DNA of 46,552 nt, taken from the NCBI GenBank assembly GCA_009692065.1, contig SHZY01000032.1, positions 1-46,552 of the forward strand, in the 5' to 3' direction. Shown here piece by piece: positions 33,533-41,930 of this stretch. Under the pieces are notes generated by a model that was given only the letters and a program-made list of their open reading frames with translations, was not told the DNA's origin and did no database searches. The stretch comes from Gemmataceae bacterium. Its GTDB lineage: Bacteria; Planctomycetota; Planctomycetia; Gemmatales; Gemmataceae. Numbering within the stretch: position 1 is the stretch's first letter; the number at the start of each line of letters is the position of its first letter. The position numbers were made by a program, and so were the translations under genes.

Positions 33533-33581
33533 GCCCGCCGTTTACGGCGGGTTTGCAGCGTACCCGCCGTAAACGGCGGGC
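33533..33581. repeat. Perfect palindrome upstream of the NifU-like gene
   Basis: GCCCGCCGTTTACGGCGGGT (33533-33552) is the exact reverse complement of 33562-33581, with a 9-nt loop. Each arm is itself a near-palindrome (CCCGCCGTTTACGGCGGG). It is 24 nt before the ATG at 33605. Confidence 0.85.
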
Positions 33582-33604
33582 TATATGAAAAAAGGGAGAT
33601 TCTC

Positions 33605-33844
33605 ATGTCACCCGATCAACTGAAGGCTCGCGTAACTGCCGCCCTGGCAACCCATGTCGGCCCCGCCCTGGAGATGGACGGCACGCGACTGGAAGTGCTC
33701 GACGTCACTGACGGCGTCGCACGCATTCGCCTCAACGGCGTGTGCGGCAACTGCCCCAGCTCCATCATGCTGGTCGTCAACGGCATCGAGGAGGAACTGC
33801 GCAAACACGTGCCGGAGGTGCCGTACATCGAGGCGGTGCCGTGA
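33605..33844 (+). CDS. NifU C-terminal-domain (Nfu-type) iron-sulfur scaffold
   Basis: The product is 79 aa from the ATG at 33605, preceded by GGGAG. It is a stand-alone Nfu domain: HVGPALEMDGTRLEVLDVTD and GVCGNCPSSIMLVVNGIEEE, with the CxxC that binds a 4Fe-4S cluster. It carries or delivers Fe-S clusters. The last base of its stop is the first base of the next start, so translation is probably coupled. The Rieske protein at 39 kb is one possible Fe-S client, but that is speculation. Confidence 0.9.
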   Translation: MSPDQLKARVTAALATHVGPALEMDGTRLEVLDVTDGVARIRLNGVCGNCPSSIMLVVNGIEEELRKHVPEVPYIEAVP

Positions 33845-34680
33845 TGTTGCTCGGTTACAACACGAACGGCTTCGCCCACCATCGCCTGGAGGACGCCCTG
33901 CGCATTCTCGCGGACCTTGGTTATGCCTCCGTCGCAATCACGTTGGATCATCACTCGCTCAATCCATTCGACCCGAATATTGGCCGACAATGCGAAGGCA
34001 TCCGAAAACTGCTCATCGAGCTTGATCTGCGCTGCGTGATCGAGACGGGCGCGAGGTTCCTGCTCGACCCCCGTCGCAAACATCAGCCGACCCTGGTGAG
34101 TCTGCGCAAAGAGGACCAGGAGCGGCGGCTCGATTTTCTGCGCCGTGCCGTGGATATTGCCGCCGAGTTGGGGGCCGGCGCGCTCAGCTTCTGGTCCGGA
34201 ACTGCCGACGAGCCGGCGCCACCTGCCGAGTTGCTGGTTCGCTTGAGCAGCAATTGCGAATATCTGGGCGAATACGCGGAAGCGAAAGGAATCCGGCTGG
34301 CTTTCGAGCCGGAGCCGGGGATGTTCATCGATACGATGGATCGCTTTGACGAAGTGGAGCTGATCGTCAGCCGGTCCAACTTCGGCCTGACGCTCGACGT
34401 GGGGCATCTGCACTGCCAGGGCGAACTGCCGATCACGCCGCACATTCACCGCTGGAAAGACCAGTTATGGAACGTCCACCTCGAAGACATGCGCCGCGGC
34501 GTGCACGATCACCTGATGTTCGGCGACGGCGAGATGGACTTCCCGCCGATCTTCCAGGCGTTGCGCGAGATTGGCTATCAAGGCGGCGTACATGTTGAAT
34601 TGAGCCGGCATAGCCACGACGCGGTGAACACGGCGACGCGGGCGCTGGAATTCTTGCGGACGATGGCTGCACCATCGTAG
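33844..34680 (+). CDS. Sugar isomerase/epimerase-like TIM-barrel protein
   Basis: The product is 278 aa, starting at the ATG that overlaps the Nfu stop. It is of the xylose-isomerase-like TIM-barrel family: LGYNTNGFAHHRLEDALRIL, ALSFWSGTADEP, IRLAFEPEPGMFIDTMDRFD, GLTLDVGHLHCQGELP, WNVHLEDMRRGVHDHLMFGD and GYQGGVHVELSRHSHDA. Conserved Glu, Asp and His at the strand ends suggest a divalent metal site. The substrate is unknown. Coupling to an Nfu gene is unusual for this family. Confidence 0.82.
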   Translation: MLLGYNTNGFAHHRLEDALRILADLGYASVAITLDHHSLNPFDPNIGRQCEGIRKLLIELDLRCVIETGARFLLDPRRKHQPTLVSLRKEDQERRLDFLRRAVDIAAELGAGALSFWSGTADEPAPPAELLVRLSSNCEYLGEYAEAKGIRLAFEPEPGMFIDTMDRFDEVELIVSRSNFGLTLDVGHLHCQGELPITPHIHRWKDQLWNVHLEDMRRGVHDHLMFGDGEMDFPPIFQALREIGYQGGVHVELSRHSHDAVNTATRALEFLRTMAAPS

Positions 34681-34689
34681 CACGGGGTT

Positions 34690-34715
34690 GTGGCACGGTC
34701 TCCTGACCGTGCCAC
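34690..34715. repeat. Hairpin GTGGCACGGTC/GACCGTGCCAC
   Basis: GTGGCACGGTC (34690-34700) and GACCGTGCCAC (34705-34715) form a perfect 11-bp stem with loop TCCT. It lies between converging genes. The same arms occur in the larger element at 41931-42033. Confidence 0.8.
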
Positions 34716-34729
34716 TCCGCCGAACGAGG

Positions 34730-35254
34730 TCAATCCTTGAACAGGGTATGGCAGCGGTTGCAGGTATTGGTGACTTTGGCGGCGGCGGCGGCGGCGGCCT
34801 TGTCGTTCTTGGCCTTGGCAAGTCCATCGGCGGCGGTGCGCATTTCGTCGTTCAAGTCGTTCCACGCTTTCTTGGTCCGCTTGCCCTTGGGATCGGCCCA
34901 GCCCTTGGCGATCGACAGGTCCGCCATCGCTCGGACCAGGTTGGCCAGGTCTTCGGCATTCTTGGCGGTCGCCTTTTTCAGGCTGCTCTCGATGCCCAGG
35001 CCCCCCTTGTCGACGGGGCGGTACATGTGCATGAGGTCCGAGATCTCGTCGATCAACTTCACATTCTTCGCCGTCGCCGTCGTCAGTTTCTTGGCCGCGT
35101 CGGCATCGCCTTTCTTGAGTGCCGCAGCGATCTTTTTCACGACGGCCGGCAATTCATCGCCGCCCTGGGCGTAGGAATCGGCGGACGCTTGAAGGAGTGC
35201 GAATATCGCCGTCAGGGTGATGCCGGCGAGCCAGATGCGAGTTTTCGTAGTCAT
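34730..35254 (-). CDS. c'-like cytochrome, third of a tandem set
   Basis: The product is 174 aa from the ATG at 35254, with a signal peptide (IWLAGITLTAIFALLQASAD) and GAGGGG upstream. A helical domain contains ELPAVVKKIAAALKKGDADA and ISDLMHMYRPVDKGGLGIES. A single haem motif, CNRCHTLFKD, is at the extreme C-terminus, as in cytochrome c' and c-556 types. It is paralogous to the products of 36112-36705 and the broken 35344-36013. It is probably a periplasmic electron carrier of the adjacent bc-type complex. Confidence 0.85.
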   Translation of the reverse strand: MTTKTRIWLAGITLTAIFALLQASADSYAQGGDELPAVVKKIAAALKKGDADAAKKLTTATAKNVKLIDEISDLMHMYRPVDKGGLGIESSLKKATAKNAEDLANLVRAMADLSIAKGWADPKGKRTKKAWNDLNDEMRTAADGLAKAKNDKAAAAAAAKVTNTCNRCHTLFKD

Positions 35255-35343
35255 GATTGGTCCCCTCTTGAAGATTACTTGCACGTTCGACTGAAATCCC
35301 GCAGGCCACCAGCGTTTGCCTCCGCGCCTGCGGTAACGACAGG

Positions 35344-36013
35344 TTAGTATTTGAAAATGGAATGGCAACTGGTGCAGGCGGCCTGGATTCTGACGGCGGC
35401 GGCCTGGATCGCCTTGGCGTCCGCCAGAGCGCCTGCCGTGGCCAGGTCTCCGCTGGCGACGCGCAGCTGTTGCCCAGCAGCCTTCCAGACTTTGACGGCC
35501 TTTTTTCCCGGTCCGTCCTTGCCCCACCCCTTGGCCAGCGTTAGCTCCGCCATCGCCAGGAAAAATGGGGCGAGTTCCCGGGCCATCGGCGCGTCGGGCT
35601 TTCTTGCGAGCTTCGCCAGGTTCCCTTCGGAGCCGAATCCTCCCTTGCTCACGGGGCGGTGCATCTGCATCAGGTCACCGATTTCCTCGATCTGCGGAGC
35701 CGTCAGCCGTATGAGCTTGTGGGCCTCGATCGGCTCACCCTGCTTGAACAAGTCGGCGATATTGCTTGACATTGACGCGCAGATCCTTGCTCAGCGAAAT
35801 CGGCTCTGGCTTCTTGGCAGGCTCGACTGGAGCCGGACTGATCTTCGCGGTGACACACTCAAGCGGAATGGGCTGAGTGCAATTCCCTCGAAAAAAAAGA
35901 CCGCGGCCAAAGATCGGACGGCGCCCGTGGGCATCACAAACGCCAGTATCCAGCCAGCCGACGACTGCGCCGAGCGTGATAGCGGCGAGCAAAACGCGGG
36001 AGGTTCGTGTCAT
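35344..36013 (-). pseudogene. c'-like cytochrome gene split by a frameshift
   Basis: The 5' frame (36013-35735) gives a signal peptide (MTRTSRVLLAAITLGAVVGW) and ends in KDLRVNVKQYRRLV. The 3' frame (35772-35344) contains NIADLFKQGEPIEAHKLIRL, IGDLMQMHRPVSKGGFGSEG and haem motif CTSCHSIFKY. Neither alone is complete: one lacks the haem, the other a signal peptide. Comparison with the two flanking paralogues shows that skipping one base at about 35764 joins VNVK to NIADLF and restores the family layout. It is a one-base insertion, a sequencing error or, less likely, a programmed frameshift. No slippery site was seen. Confidence 0.75.
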
Positions 36014-36076
36014 GGTGTCTTCCTGTCAGCATGCCATTTGCGGCGTGGTCCTGCTGCACAGCACCCTCACCCCCGG

Positions 36077-36099
36077 CCCCTCTCCCGGGGGGAGAGGGG
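36077..36099. repeat. Palindrome CCCCTCTCCC/GGGAGAGGGG
   Basis: Perfect 10-bp arms (36077-36086 and 36090-36099) with loop GGG. It is a repeat type seen in many unrelated bacterial genomes. It lies between two c'-like cytochrome genes of the minus-strand cluster. Confidence 0.65.
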
Positions 36100-36111
36100 A
36101 GTAAGGTGGGA

Positions 36112-36705
36112 CTAATCCTTGAAAACGGAGTGACAGTTGTTGCACGTCGCGTTGACCTTGGCGGCGGCGGTCTTGATCTCTTGCGCGCCCTTGGTCGTGG
36201 CGGCCTTGGCGAAGGCGATGCCAGCAGCACGCATGTCGGTCATCCCGTCGGTCCAGGCCTTGATGGTTTTCTTGCCCATGTTCTTGGTGGGGGCCTTGGC
36301 ATGGCCCAACTCGGCCATGGCGGCAATCCAGTAGCCGGAGGTTTCGAGCGCCTCGGATTGCTTGGCGATGGTGGCCGGCACATCGCGGGCGAGATCGCGC
36401 AGGTAGACTTCGAGGCCATCCTTGGTAGGGTTGGCCATCGGTTTCTCACCGATGCCCAGGCCGCCCTTGTTGCGCGGGCGGAACATGTGCATCAGGTCGG
36501 GCAGCTCTTCGATGTTTTTCGCGGCGGCGGTGGCCGTCTTCTTGACGCCGTCGTCGTCTTTTTTCTTGATCATCTCCGCGATCTTGCGCACGGTGGCGGG
36601 GATGTCCTTGCCTTCGCCTGCGAGGACCGGCGCCGATAGATAAGCCAGGCCGAGCATCGCCACGAGGGTGGTGCCGACGATCAAGTAACGGATCTTCGCG
36701 GTCAT
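36112..36705 (-). CDS. c'-like cytochrome, first of a tandem set
   Basis: The product is 197 aa. The signal peptide is MTAKIRYLIVGTTLVAMLGL and onward, with cleavage near VLAGEG. The helical domain has DIPATVRKIAEMIKKKDDDG and LPDLMHMFRPRNKGGLGIGE, and the single C-terminal haem motif is CNNCHSVFKD. It is the closest to the cytochrome b gene, 67 nt downstream of it on the minus strand. It is likely a subunit or partner of that complex. Confidence 0.87.
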   Translation of the reverse strand: MTAKIRYLIVGTTLVAMLGLAYLSAPVLAGEGKDIPATVRKIAEMIKKKDDDGVKKTATAAAKNIEELPDLMHMFRPRNKGGLGIGEKPMANPTKDGLEVYLRDLARDVPATIAKQSEALETSGYWIAAMAELGHAKAPTKNMGKKTIKAWTDGMTDMRAAGIAFAKAATTKGAQEIKTAAAKVNATCNNCHSVFKD

Positions 36706-36772
36706 GGATCAATCTCCTCCAGAAAAAACAGTTGCGCTCGGCCGCTGTGCGAACAGAGGCTTTGCGAGTTAC

Positions 36773-38926
36773 TCACCGAATCGGCGCGCCGCCGTAGATC
36801 GGCCGGTAGTCACGCGTTATCCATCTTATGATCATTTCACGTTCGATGTCCGTCAAGGGCAGGAACGTCTTGGCTCTCACTTTTTCATGTGTATCGCGGA
36901 ATTCCTCTGCAAGGACCTCGGCGCCGAGTCCGTCGATGTTGCGAAACGCCGGCATCAGATTACGGTCGGCATAGCGCGACTTGTGGGCAGGATTCATGAT
37001 CATGCCGCGAATGTAGGCCGCGGAGCCCCAGTCGGTCAGGTCGGGCGCCGTGACGTCACCCTGCTTCTCCCACACGAACTTCCCAGCGTCGTTTTTCACC
37101 CTGGCCTCGATCATGTGGCATGTGGAGCATTTGTTCTTGTCGCTAGTGAACGCTTCCTGGCCGGCGTCGATCAGCTTGTCGTTCCTGCGCTCCGCTTTCG
37201 GGGTCTTGGCCTGGTATTCTAGCCATTCGGCGATGGTGTCGAAGTCCTTGTCCTGGATCTTCGCGTCGATTTTTTTGGCATCGCGCCGCTTGTCCACGCC
37301 TTTGCGCCAGCCGCGCATGCCGGTCAGGCCGTGGACAATATTCGGCTTGCCCTTGTCGTCCTTCACCTCTTTGTCGTCCGCGTCGCGCTCCACGACCTTG
37401 ATAAGGCCGAAGTATTTGTCGCTCATCGGGTTCTCAAGGAGTCCGCGAATCCATGAGGCGCGGCCGAAATCGCCGAGGTCGCTGGCTGTTTTGCCGCCGG
37501 TCCAGCTCTTGTCAAATAAGTCCTTGTCTTGCTTCGTGAAGTTATGGCAACTGCCGCACTTCTGCTGAAAGAGTTCGCGTCCTCGCGTGAAGGGATCGTT
37601 GCGCATCAGGTATTCGCCGCCCTCAACCGGTGTGCCGTCCATGGCGAGCTGGCAGGCGCGTTTCGCCTTCTCTTCAGCTTCTTTGACGCTTTCCTGAAAC
37701 TTCTTGGCCGTCTTGACGGCTTCCTCATCGTTCTTCTTCATGATGCCCCAGAGGATTCCGTCCGGTTGATCGTCGTCCAGAGCCTGCAGAGTAAGAAGGC
37801 CGGTCAAGACCAGCAGCGTGATCAATACCAGGATGCTGGCAAAATGCCCGAACTTGCGCAGCGGGCCGAAGCCGAGGAGGGGCAAGAGGGCCAACAACAG
37901 CATGGCGCCGTTGGGGATGACGACGGTACCGATGATGGCGTACTCGCCCTTGAAGTATTTGAGGAGTTGGAAGAGCGCTAGAAAGTACCACTCAGGTCGG
38001 GCCGGATAGTTGGCCGTGTCGCGGTCGGCGGCAGCGTCGAGTTCCGCGCCTTTGCCTTGCGTTCCCATTCGCGCGAGTTGTTCATATAGGCCCGGCTCGG
38101 CGCCGTCTTCGCGCGGCGGAGTCTCGATTTTATGGGCAAAGCCGTACAGCACCAGGCCGAGCATCACGCCGAAGACCGCCATGCAGGCGAGCATGTCGTA
38201 GAACGCCTGGCGCGGCCAGAACGGCTCGGCGCCGGCGCTGTGCTCGTTATCGGGATTGGTAACCAGGCCTTCTTGATTCTCTTTGCAAGTCACGCCGTGC
38301 CGGCGAAAGATATAGATGTGAGCAATCATGAGCAGGATCATGCCCAGGGGCAAGATTGCGACGTGGAGCGCATAGAAGCGCGTGAGCGTATAGTTGCCGT
38401 AGTCCGGCCCGCCGACCGCCTGTTGCCGAACCTCGCCGCCGATTTCGGGCAGCGTGCCGGCAATATTAGTAGCGACACGAGTGGCCCAGTAGCCTTTCTG
38501 GTCCCACGGCAAAAGGTAGCCGGTCAGGCTCAGGCCGAGGGTCAGGCTCAACAGGCCGACGCCGAGCCACCAGTTGAGTTCGCGCGGCGGCAGATGGGCG
38601 CCGGCGATGACCACTTGAAGCATGTGTAGCGCGATCAGCACCATCATAGTCTGCGAGCCGAAATGGTGCAGGCCGCGGATCAGCCAGCCGAAGTCCATCT
38701 TGTACTGAATGGCGTGAACGCTGTTCCATGCCTGCGAGCTGGATGGGCTGTAGGCGGTCATCAGCATGATGCCGGTGATGAGCTGAAGGCTGAAGACAAA
38801 GACGAGACAGCTGCCCCAGACATAGCGCCAGCGGGCGCCGCCGGGCACGCCTTCGAGCAGCATGGCGCCGATCAGCTCGCGCACGGCCGAGCGATGGCGA
38901 AGCCAGTTCAGGAGCGGTGTTATCAC
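36773..38926 (-). CDS. Cytochrome b of a bc-type complex fused to c-type haem domains
   Basis: The product is 717 aa. Residues 1-400 form a cytochrome b core: WRYVWGSCLVFVFSLQLITG, GLHHFGSQTMMVLIALHMLQ, GYLLPWDQKGYWATRVATN, and RFYALHVAILPLGMILLMIA with histidine haem ligands. QLLKYFKGEYAIIGTVVIPN belongs to the subunit-IV-like part. A helical, charged linker leads to two c-type haem motifs, CGSCHNF near residue 455 and CSTCHMI near 600. Thus cytochromes b and c of the complex appear in one chain, coupling quinol oxidation to haem c. It starts 58 nt after the Rieske gene's stop. Confidence 0.9.
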   Translation of the reverse strand: MITPLLNWLRHRSAVRELIGAMLLEGVPGGARWRYVWGSCLVFVFSLQLITGIMLMTAYSPSSSQAWNSVHAIQYKMDFGWLIRGLHHFGSQTMMVLIALHMLQVVIAGAHLPPRELNWWLGVGLLSLTLGLSLTGYLLPWDQKGYWATRVATNIAGTLPEIGGEVRQQAVGGPDYGNYTLTRFYALHVAILPLGMILLMIAHIYIFRRHGVTCKENQEGLVTNPDNEHSAGAEPFWPRQAFYDMLACMAVFGVMLGLVLYGFAHKIETPPREDGAEPGLYEQLARMGTQGKGAELDAAADRDTANYPARPEWYFLALFQLLKYFKGEYAIIGTVVIPNGAMLLLALLPLLGFGPLRKFGHFASILVLITLLVLTGLLTLQALDDDQPDGILWGIMKKNDEEAVKTAKKFQESVKEAEEKAKRACQLAMDGTPVEGGEYLMRNDPFTRGRELFQQKCGSCHNFTKQDKDLFDKSWTGGKTASDLGDFGRASWIRGLLENPMSDKYFGLIKVVERDADDKEVKDDKGKPNIVHGLTGMRGWRKGVDKRRDAKKIDAKIQDKDFDTIAEWLEYQAKTPKAERRNDKLIDAGQEAFTSDKNKCSTCHMIEARVKNDAGKFVWEKQGDVTAPDLTDWGSAAYIRGMIMNPAHKSRYADRNLMPAFRNIDGLGAEVLAEEFRDTHEKVRAKTFLPLTDIEREMIIRWITRDYRPIYGGAPIR

Positions 38927-38984
38927 GTCGAATCCTTCAAGTTGGCGTGCAGTTGTCGCAAGAAGCAGGCAGGCGGGAGGAAAC

Positions 38985-39599
38985 TCAACTCATCGGCTCT
39001 TTTGCCACTTGGAGACTCTTGAAGTTCTGATACTTCACTTTGATCCGATTGGCATCGGGATCCTCGGGGTCAATCTCCCATTCGAGCGTATCCATGCCGC
39101 GCAGCGCGGGGTTGCTGGCCGCAGCACGCGCGCCGTTGAGCACGAACGTTGCCGCATGGCAGGGGCAGGCGAAGCCGGTGCCGGCGCCGTCGAGATTGAC
39201 GGAACAACCGAGATGCGGACAGATCGTCGTGAAAACGATCACGTACGCTTCCTTGGCGGGCATGGCGCTGGCGTTGAATTCCTCCACCTTCGCTGGCGTG
39301 GTGAGATTGGGGCGTACGCCGAGCTGGACAACCCAGACTCGGCCAAGCACATCGTTTGGGTAGAGAGTCCACCCGTCAGTGCGTGTGTCGCGAATCACTC
39401 CTTGCATGGGAGGGGTGCCGACTACGAGGTCGGCGAGTGTGACGTCGCTAACCAGTTTCAGATCGCTCTTGGGGCCTTTGCGGTGGCGAGGATCGAGGAA
39501 ATAGGCGCCCAGCGGTATGCCGAGAACGGCGGAGAAAATCGCGCCGATTCCGAAAGTTGCAAAGGAGAGAAACGAGCGGCGATCGGGTTCTGGGGCCAT
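38985..39599 (-). CDS. Rieske iron-sulfur protein of a bc-type complex
   Basis: The product is 204 aa from the ATG at 39599. An N-terminal membrane anchor follows a Tat-like start (DRRSFLSFATFGIGAIFSAV). The 2Fe-2S site has CPHLGC and CPCH, with spacing and His/Cys ligands as in Rieske proteins. It passes electrons from quinol to cytochrome c. It heads a minus-strand cluster with cytochrome b and c'-like cytochromes. Upstream is GGAG about 11 nt from the ATG. Confidence 0.93.
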   Translation of the reverse strand: MAPEPDRRSFLSFATFGIGAIFSAVLGIPLGAYFLDPRHRKGPKSDLKLVSDVTLADLVVGTPPMQGVIRDTRTDGWTLYPNDVLGRVWVVQLGVRPNLTTPAKVEEFNASAMPAKEAYVIVFTTICPHLGCSVNLDGAGTGFACPCHAATFVLNGARAAASNPALRGMDTLEWEIDPEDPDANRIKVKYQNFKSLQVAKEPMS

Positions 39600-39688
39600 G
39601 GCGGGATGGACTCCGGCGGGTGGGACAGTTGTATTTATCCTACCCGTCGCAGAATCATTGTCAATTGGTGGGAGTGGCCGTGTTCCTT

Positions 39689-39745
39689 GTTTAGCGCCCG
39701 CGCGTGGTACCACTTGTAAAAAAGTGGATCGCGTGGGCGTTAAAC
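39689..39745. repeat. Nested palindrome, TTTAGCGCCCGCG family
   Basis: Outer arms GTTTAGCGCCCGCGCG (39689-39704) and CGCGTGGGCGTTAAAC (39730-39745) are inverted with two mismatches. An inner CCACTT/AAGTGG pair lies around an A-rich loop. It is between the divergent-to-tandem minus-strand genes and about 90 nt before the Rieske start. Confidence 0.7.
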
Positions 39746-39755
39746 GGGGACGGAG

Positions 39756-41909
39756 TTAGTTTTTTGGCAGCCGATTCAGCCGGGCGTCGAGCTCTTTCTT
39801 CAACCAGAAGTAGCTGCCGGTTGGGGTCCAATCGCGGGCGAGCAGATCGAGGCGAGGCTGGAAGATCGCCTGGGCATTTTGAGATGCCCGCAAGCGGTCG
39901 CTGAAGCTCTGCACATCGGCCTTGAGAATGCCTTTCTTTTCGAGGGCGTCGATCTCCGTCCGGCTTTGCTCCAGGTAGATGCGTGCGCTGTTCGGTCCCT
40001 CCAACGCCGCGCGACATTCCGCGAGTCGCAGCCTGGCCTGGAAGTACTTGTGTACATCGAGATGGACTTTTTCGAGCAAGCTCACTTGCGTGTGAAGTTC
40101 CTCGTTCACGGTGGCCGACTTTCTTCGCTCGCGCACGGATTTGTGGTGCTGGTCGATGAGGCCAAACAGCGAGATACGATCGAGGTAGAGGTTCCCCCAT
40201 GACCCGGCGGCGATCTCCCAGGCCTCGCGGGCTCGTTCCTTGGCCGCGGCAGGCTGTTTCGCCGAGGCTGTCAAGATCGCCTGGGCGTGGGCTGCTTTTT
40301 CGTGATTGGCCATGGCCCGGACACGCGGTAATTCGCCGTCGAAGTAATCGCGCATGCCGACTGCGAGGATCTTCGTCATCACGCTGGTCCTGTCGGCGTG
40401 GTCCAGTTGCTTTTCATTTTCGACGTCGAGCAAAAAGCGAATGAAAACGTCCTGTGTCCAGATCGCGGCTACCTGCTGCGCCTGGGCCTGCATTTTCGGA
40501 TCGGCCACCAGGTTGGCGAAGTCCGTGTTGAGCTTCTCCTGCCATTCCCCGCGTTCCTTGGCGAAGGTTTCATCACGTAAAAGGCCGAGGAGCGATTCGT
40601 GCCTGACAAAAACCTGAATCCGTTCGTGCCTGCGGCTCAGGGCGTCGTGGCGGCTGCGCAGAAGCATTTCACGCGTTTGCAATTCATACTTGTCGAAGAC
40701 GAGCTTGGTGAGGTTTTGCAGGGACCGAAAGACCGGAGCGGGCAGCAGCAATTCGGTCATGTTGATCTGCGTATAGTTGGCCATCACGCTGGGAAACGGC
40801 AGGCGCGACTGGTAGAAGATCGCGGCGCGTTTCGTTTCGTCGCTGCCCCCCTCTTCTTTCGGCAGGAATGCCCGCAGCCAGCGTGCCGGCGAGTTGACGG
40901 CCTTGTGCTCCTCGGAACCTGGACTGGCAAACTCGATGTCGACCTTCCAAGCCTTGACCGGCATTCCGGCGGCTTTGGCGATTTCCTTGTGCAAGTCCCC
41001 GGCATTCAGATGCAGTGTAAGCGACACGAAGGGGCTGAAGCCGCGTTGCAATTCGAACAGGCGCGGCGCCAGCGCGTAGATGGGACAGACGATCCAGGGT
41101 TCCAGCTTCTTCACCTGCTCCGGCGTGATTTTTGATGGCTCCAAGAGGCTTGGATCGGCCAGCGCTTCGTGGAAGGTCGCGATTCCCTTATTCTTGTTCA
41201 GGACAGGTAAGCCGAGGCGGGTGTCGAAGAGCCGCAAGCTGGAGGCTTTTGCGTCGTGAACGCCCACGAGAAATTGCAGCGGAACCGAATCGGGGACAAC
41301 GACGACGCAACCCTCGATCTGCGCCTGCCGCAAGAGTGCCAGGAACACCATCGCCCGCTCCATCGAGCTGCCGAAGCCGCGCCGCAGTGTGAAGCCCGGC
41401 GGCGTGTTGGAATCGCCCTGTTCGTGGGGCAAGATATTGCGCATCACCCACTGGAAATAGAGGTTGGCCTGATCCGCGGCGGGGAGATCTCGCACATCCA
41501 GAGATTGTGCAGCCTCCTTCAAGAGAAAACACTCGTCGAGGTAATGAGCGTCGGCGGTTCGGAACGAGGTCGCTTCAATCTCGGAGAGTTCAGCCGCGCT
41601 CAAGCCGAGCTCGCTTTCGAGGAACTTGCGCTGCCCCGCCGCCGACTTGCCGATGCGGTCGAGGATTTCCGCCTGGGCGAAGTGGTTGTCGAGTTGGCGA
41701 ATGCCGTCGCGGAATCGCGTCCAATCATCGCTGCCACGCGGGTTGTCCGGATAGCGGAAACCGTCGAGCACACGCTGAAATACGTTGGTGGGCCGGTCGG
41801 GCTTCGCGCCGTTCTTGATCTCCGCAACTTTGGGCGGACGGCTGCAGCCGGCACTGCCGAGGATCACGACGGCGACCAGCATGAACAGGGATTGCAACAG
41901 GTACTTCAT
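39756..41909 (-). CDS. Lipoprotein with a degenerate transglutaminase-like region
   Basis: The product is 717 aa from ATG 41909, which begins MKYLLQSLFMLVAVVILGSAGCSR, a lipoprotein signal with lipobox LGSAGC. Near residues 150-260 the pattern QANLYFQWVMRNILPHEQGD, LRRGFGSSMERAMVFLALLR and SLRLFDTRLGLPV resembles the transglutaminase-like fold. The catalytic Cys position holds Ser (GFGSSMERA), so enzyme activity is doubtful. The C-terminal 350 residues are long and helical and may bind other proteins. The start at 42035 would include repeat DNA and was rejected. Its function is unknown. Confidence 0.7.
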   Translation of the reverse strand: MKYLLQSLFMLVAVVILGSAGCSRPPKVAEIKNGAKPDRPTNVFQRVLDGFRYPDNPRGSDDWTRFRDGIRQLDNHFAQAEILDRIGKSAAGQRKFLESELGLSAAELSEIEATSFRTADAHYLDECFLLKEAAQSLDVRDLPAADQANLYFQWVMRNILPHEQGDSNTPPGFTLRRGFGSSMERAMVFLALLRQAQIEGCVVVVPDSVPLQFLVGVHDAKASSLRLFDTRLGLPVLNKNKGIATFHEALADPSLLEPSKITPEQVKKLEPWIVCPIYALAPRLFELQRGFSPFVSLTLHLNAGDLHKEIAKAAGMPVKAWKVDIEFASPGSEEHKAVNSPARWLRAFLPKEEGGSDETKRAAIFYQSRLPFPSVMANYTQINMTELLLPAPVFRSLQNLTKLVFDKYELQTREMLLRSRHDALSRRHERIQVFVRHESLLGLLRDETFAKERGEWQEKLNTDFANLVADPKMQAQAQQVAAIWTQDVFIRFLLDVENEKQLDHADRTSVMTKILAVGMRDYFDGELPRVRAMANHEKAAHAQAILTASAKQPAAAKERAREAWEIAAGSWGNLYLDRISLFGLIDQHHKSVRERRKSATVNEELHTQVSLLEKVHLDVHKYFQARLRLAECRAALEGPNSARIYLEQSRTEIDALEKKGILKADVQSFSDRLRASQNAQAIFQPRLDLLARDWTPTGSYFWLKKELDARLNRLPKN

Positions 41910-41930
41910 GGTGTGGATCGGACGAATGTT

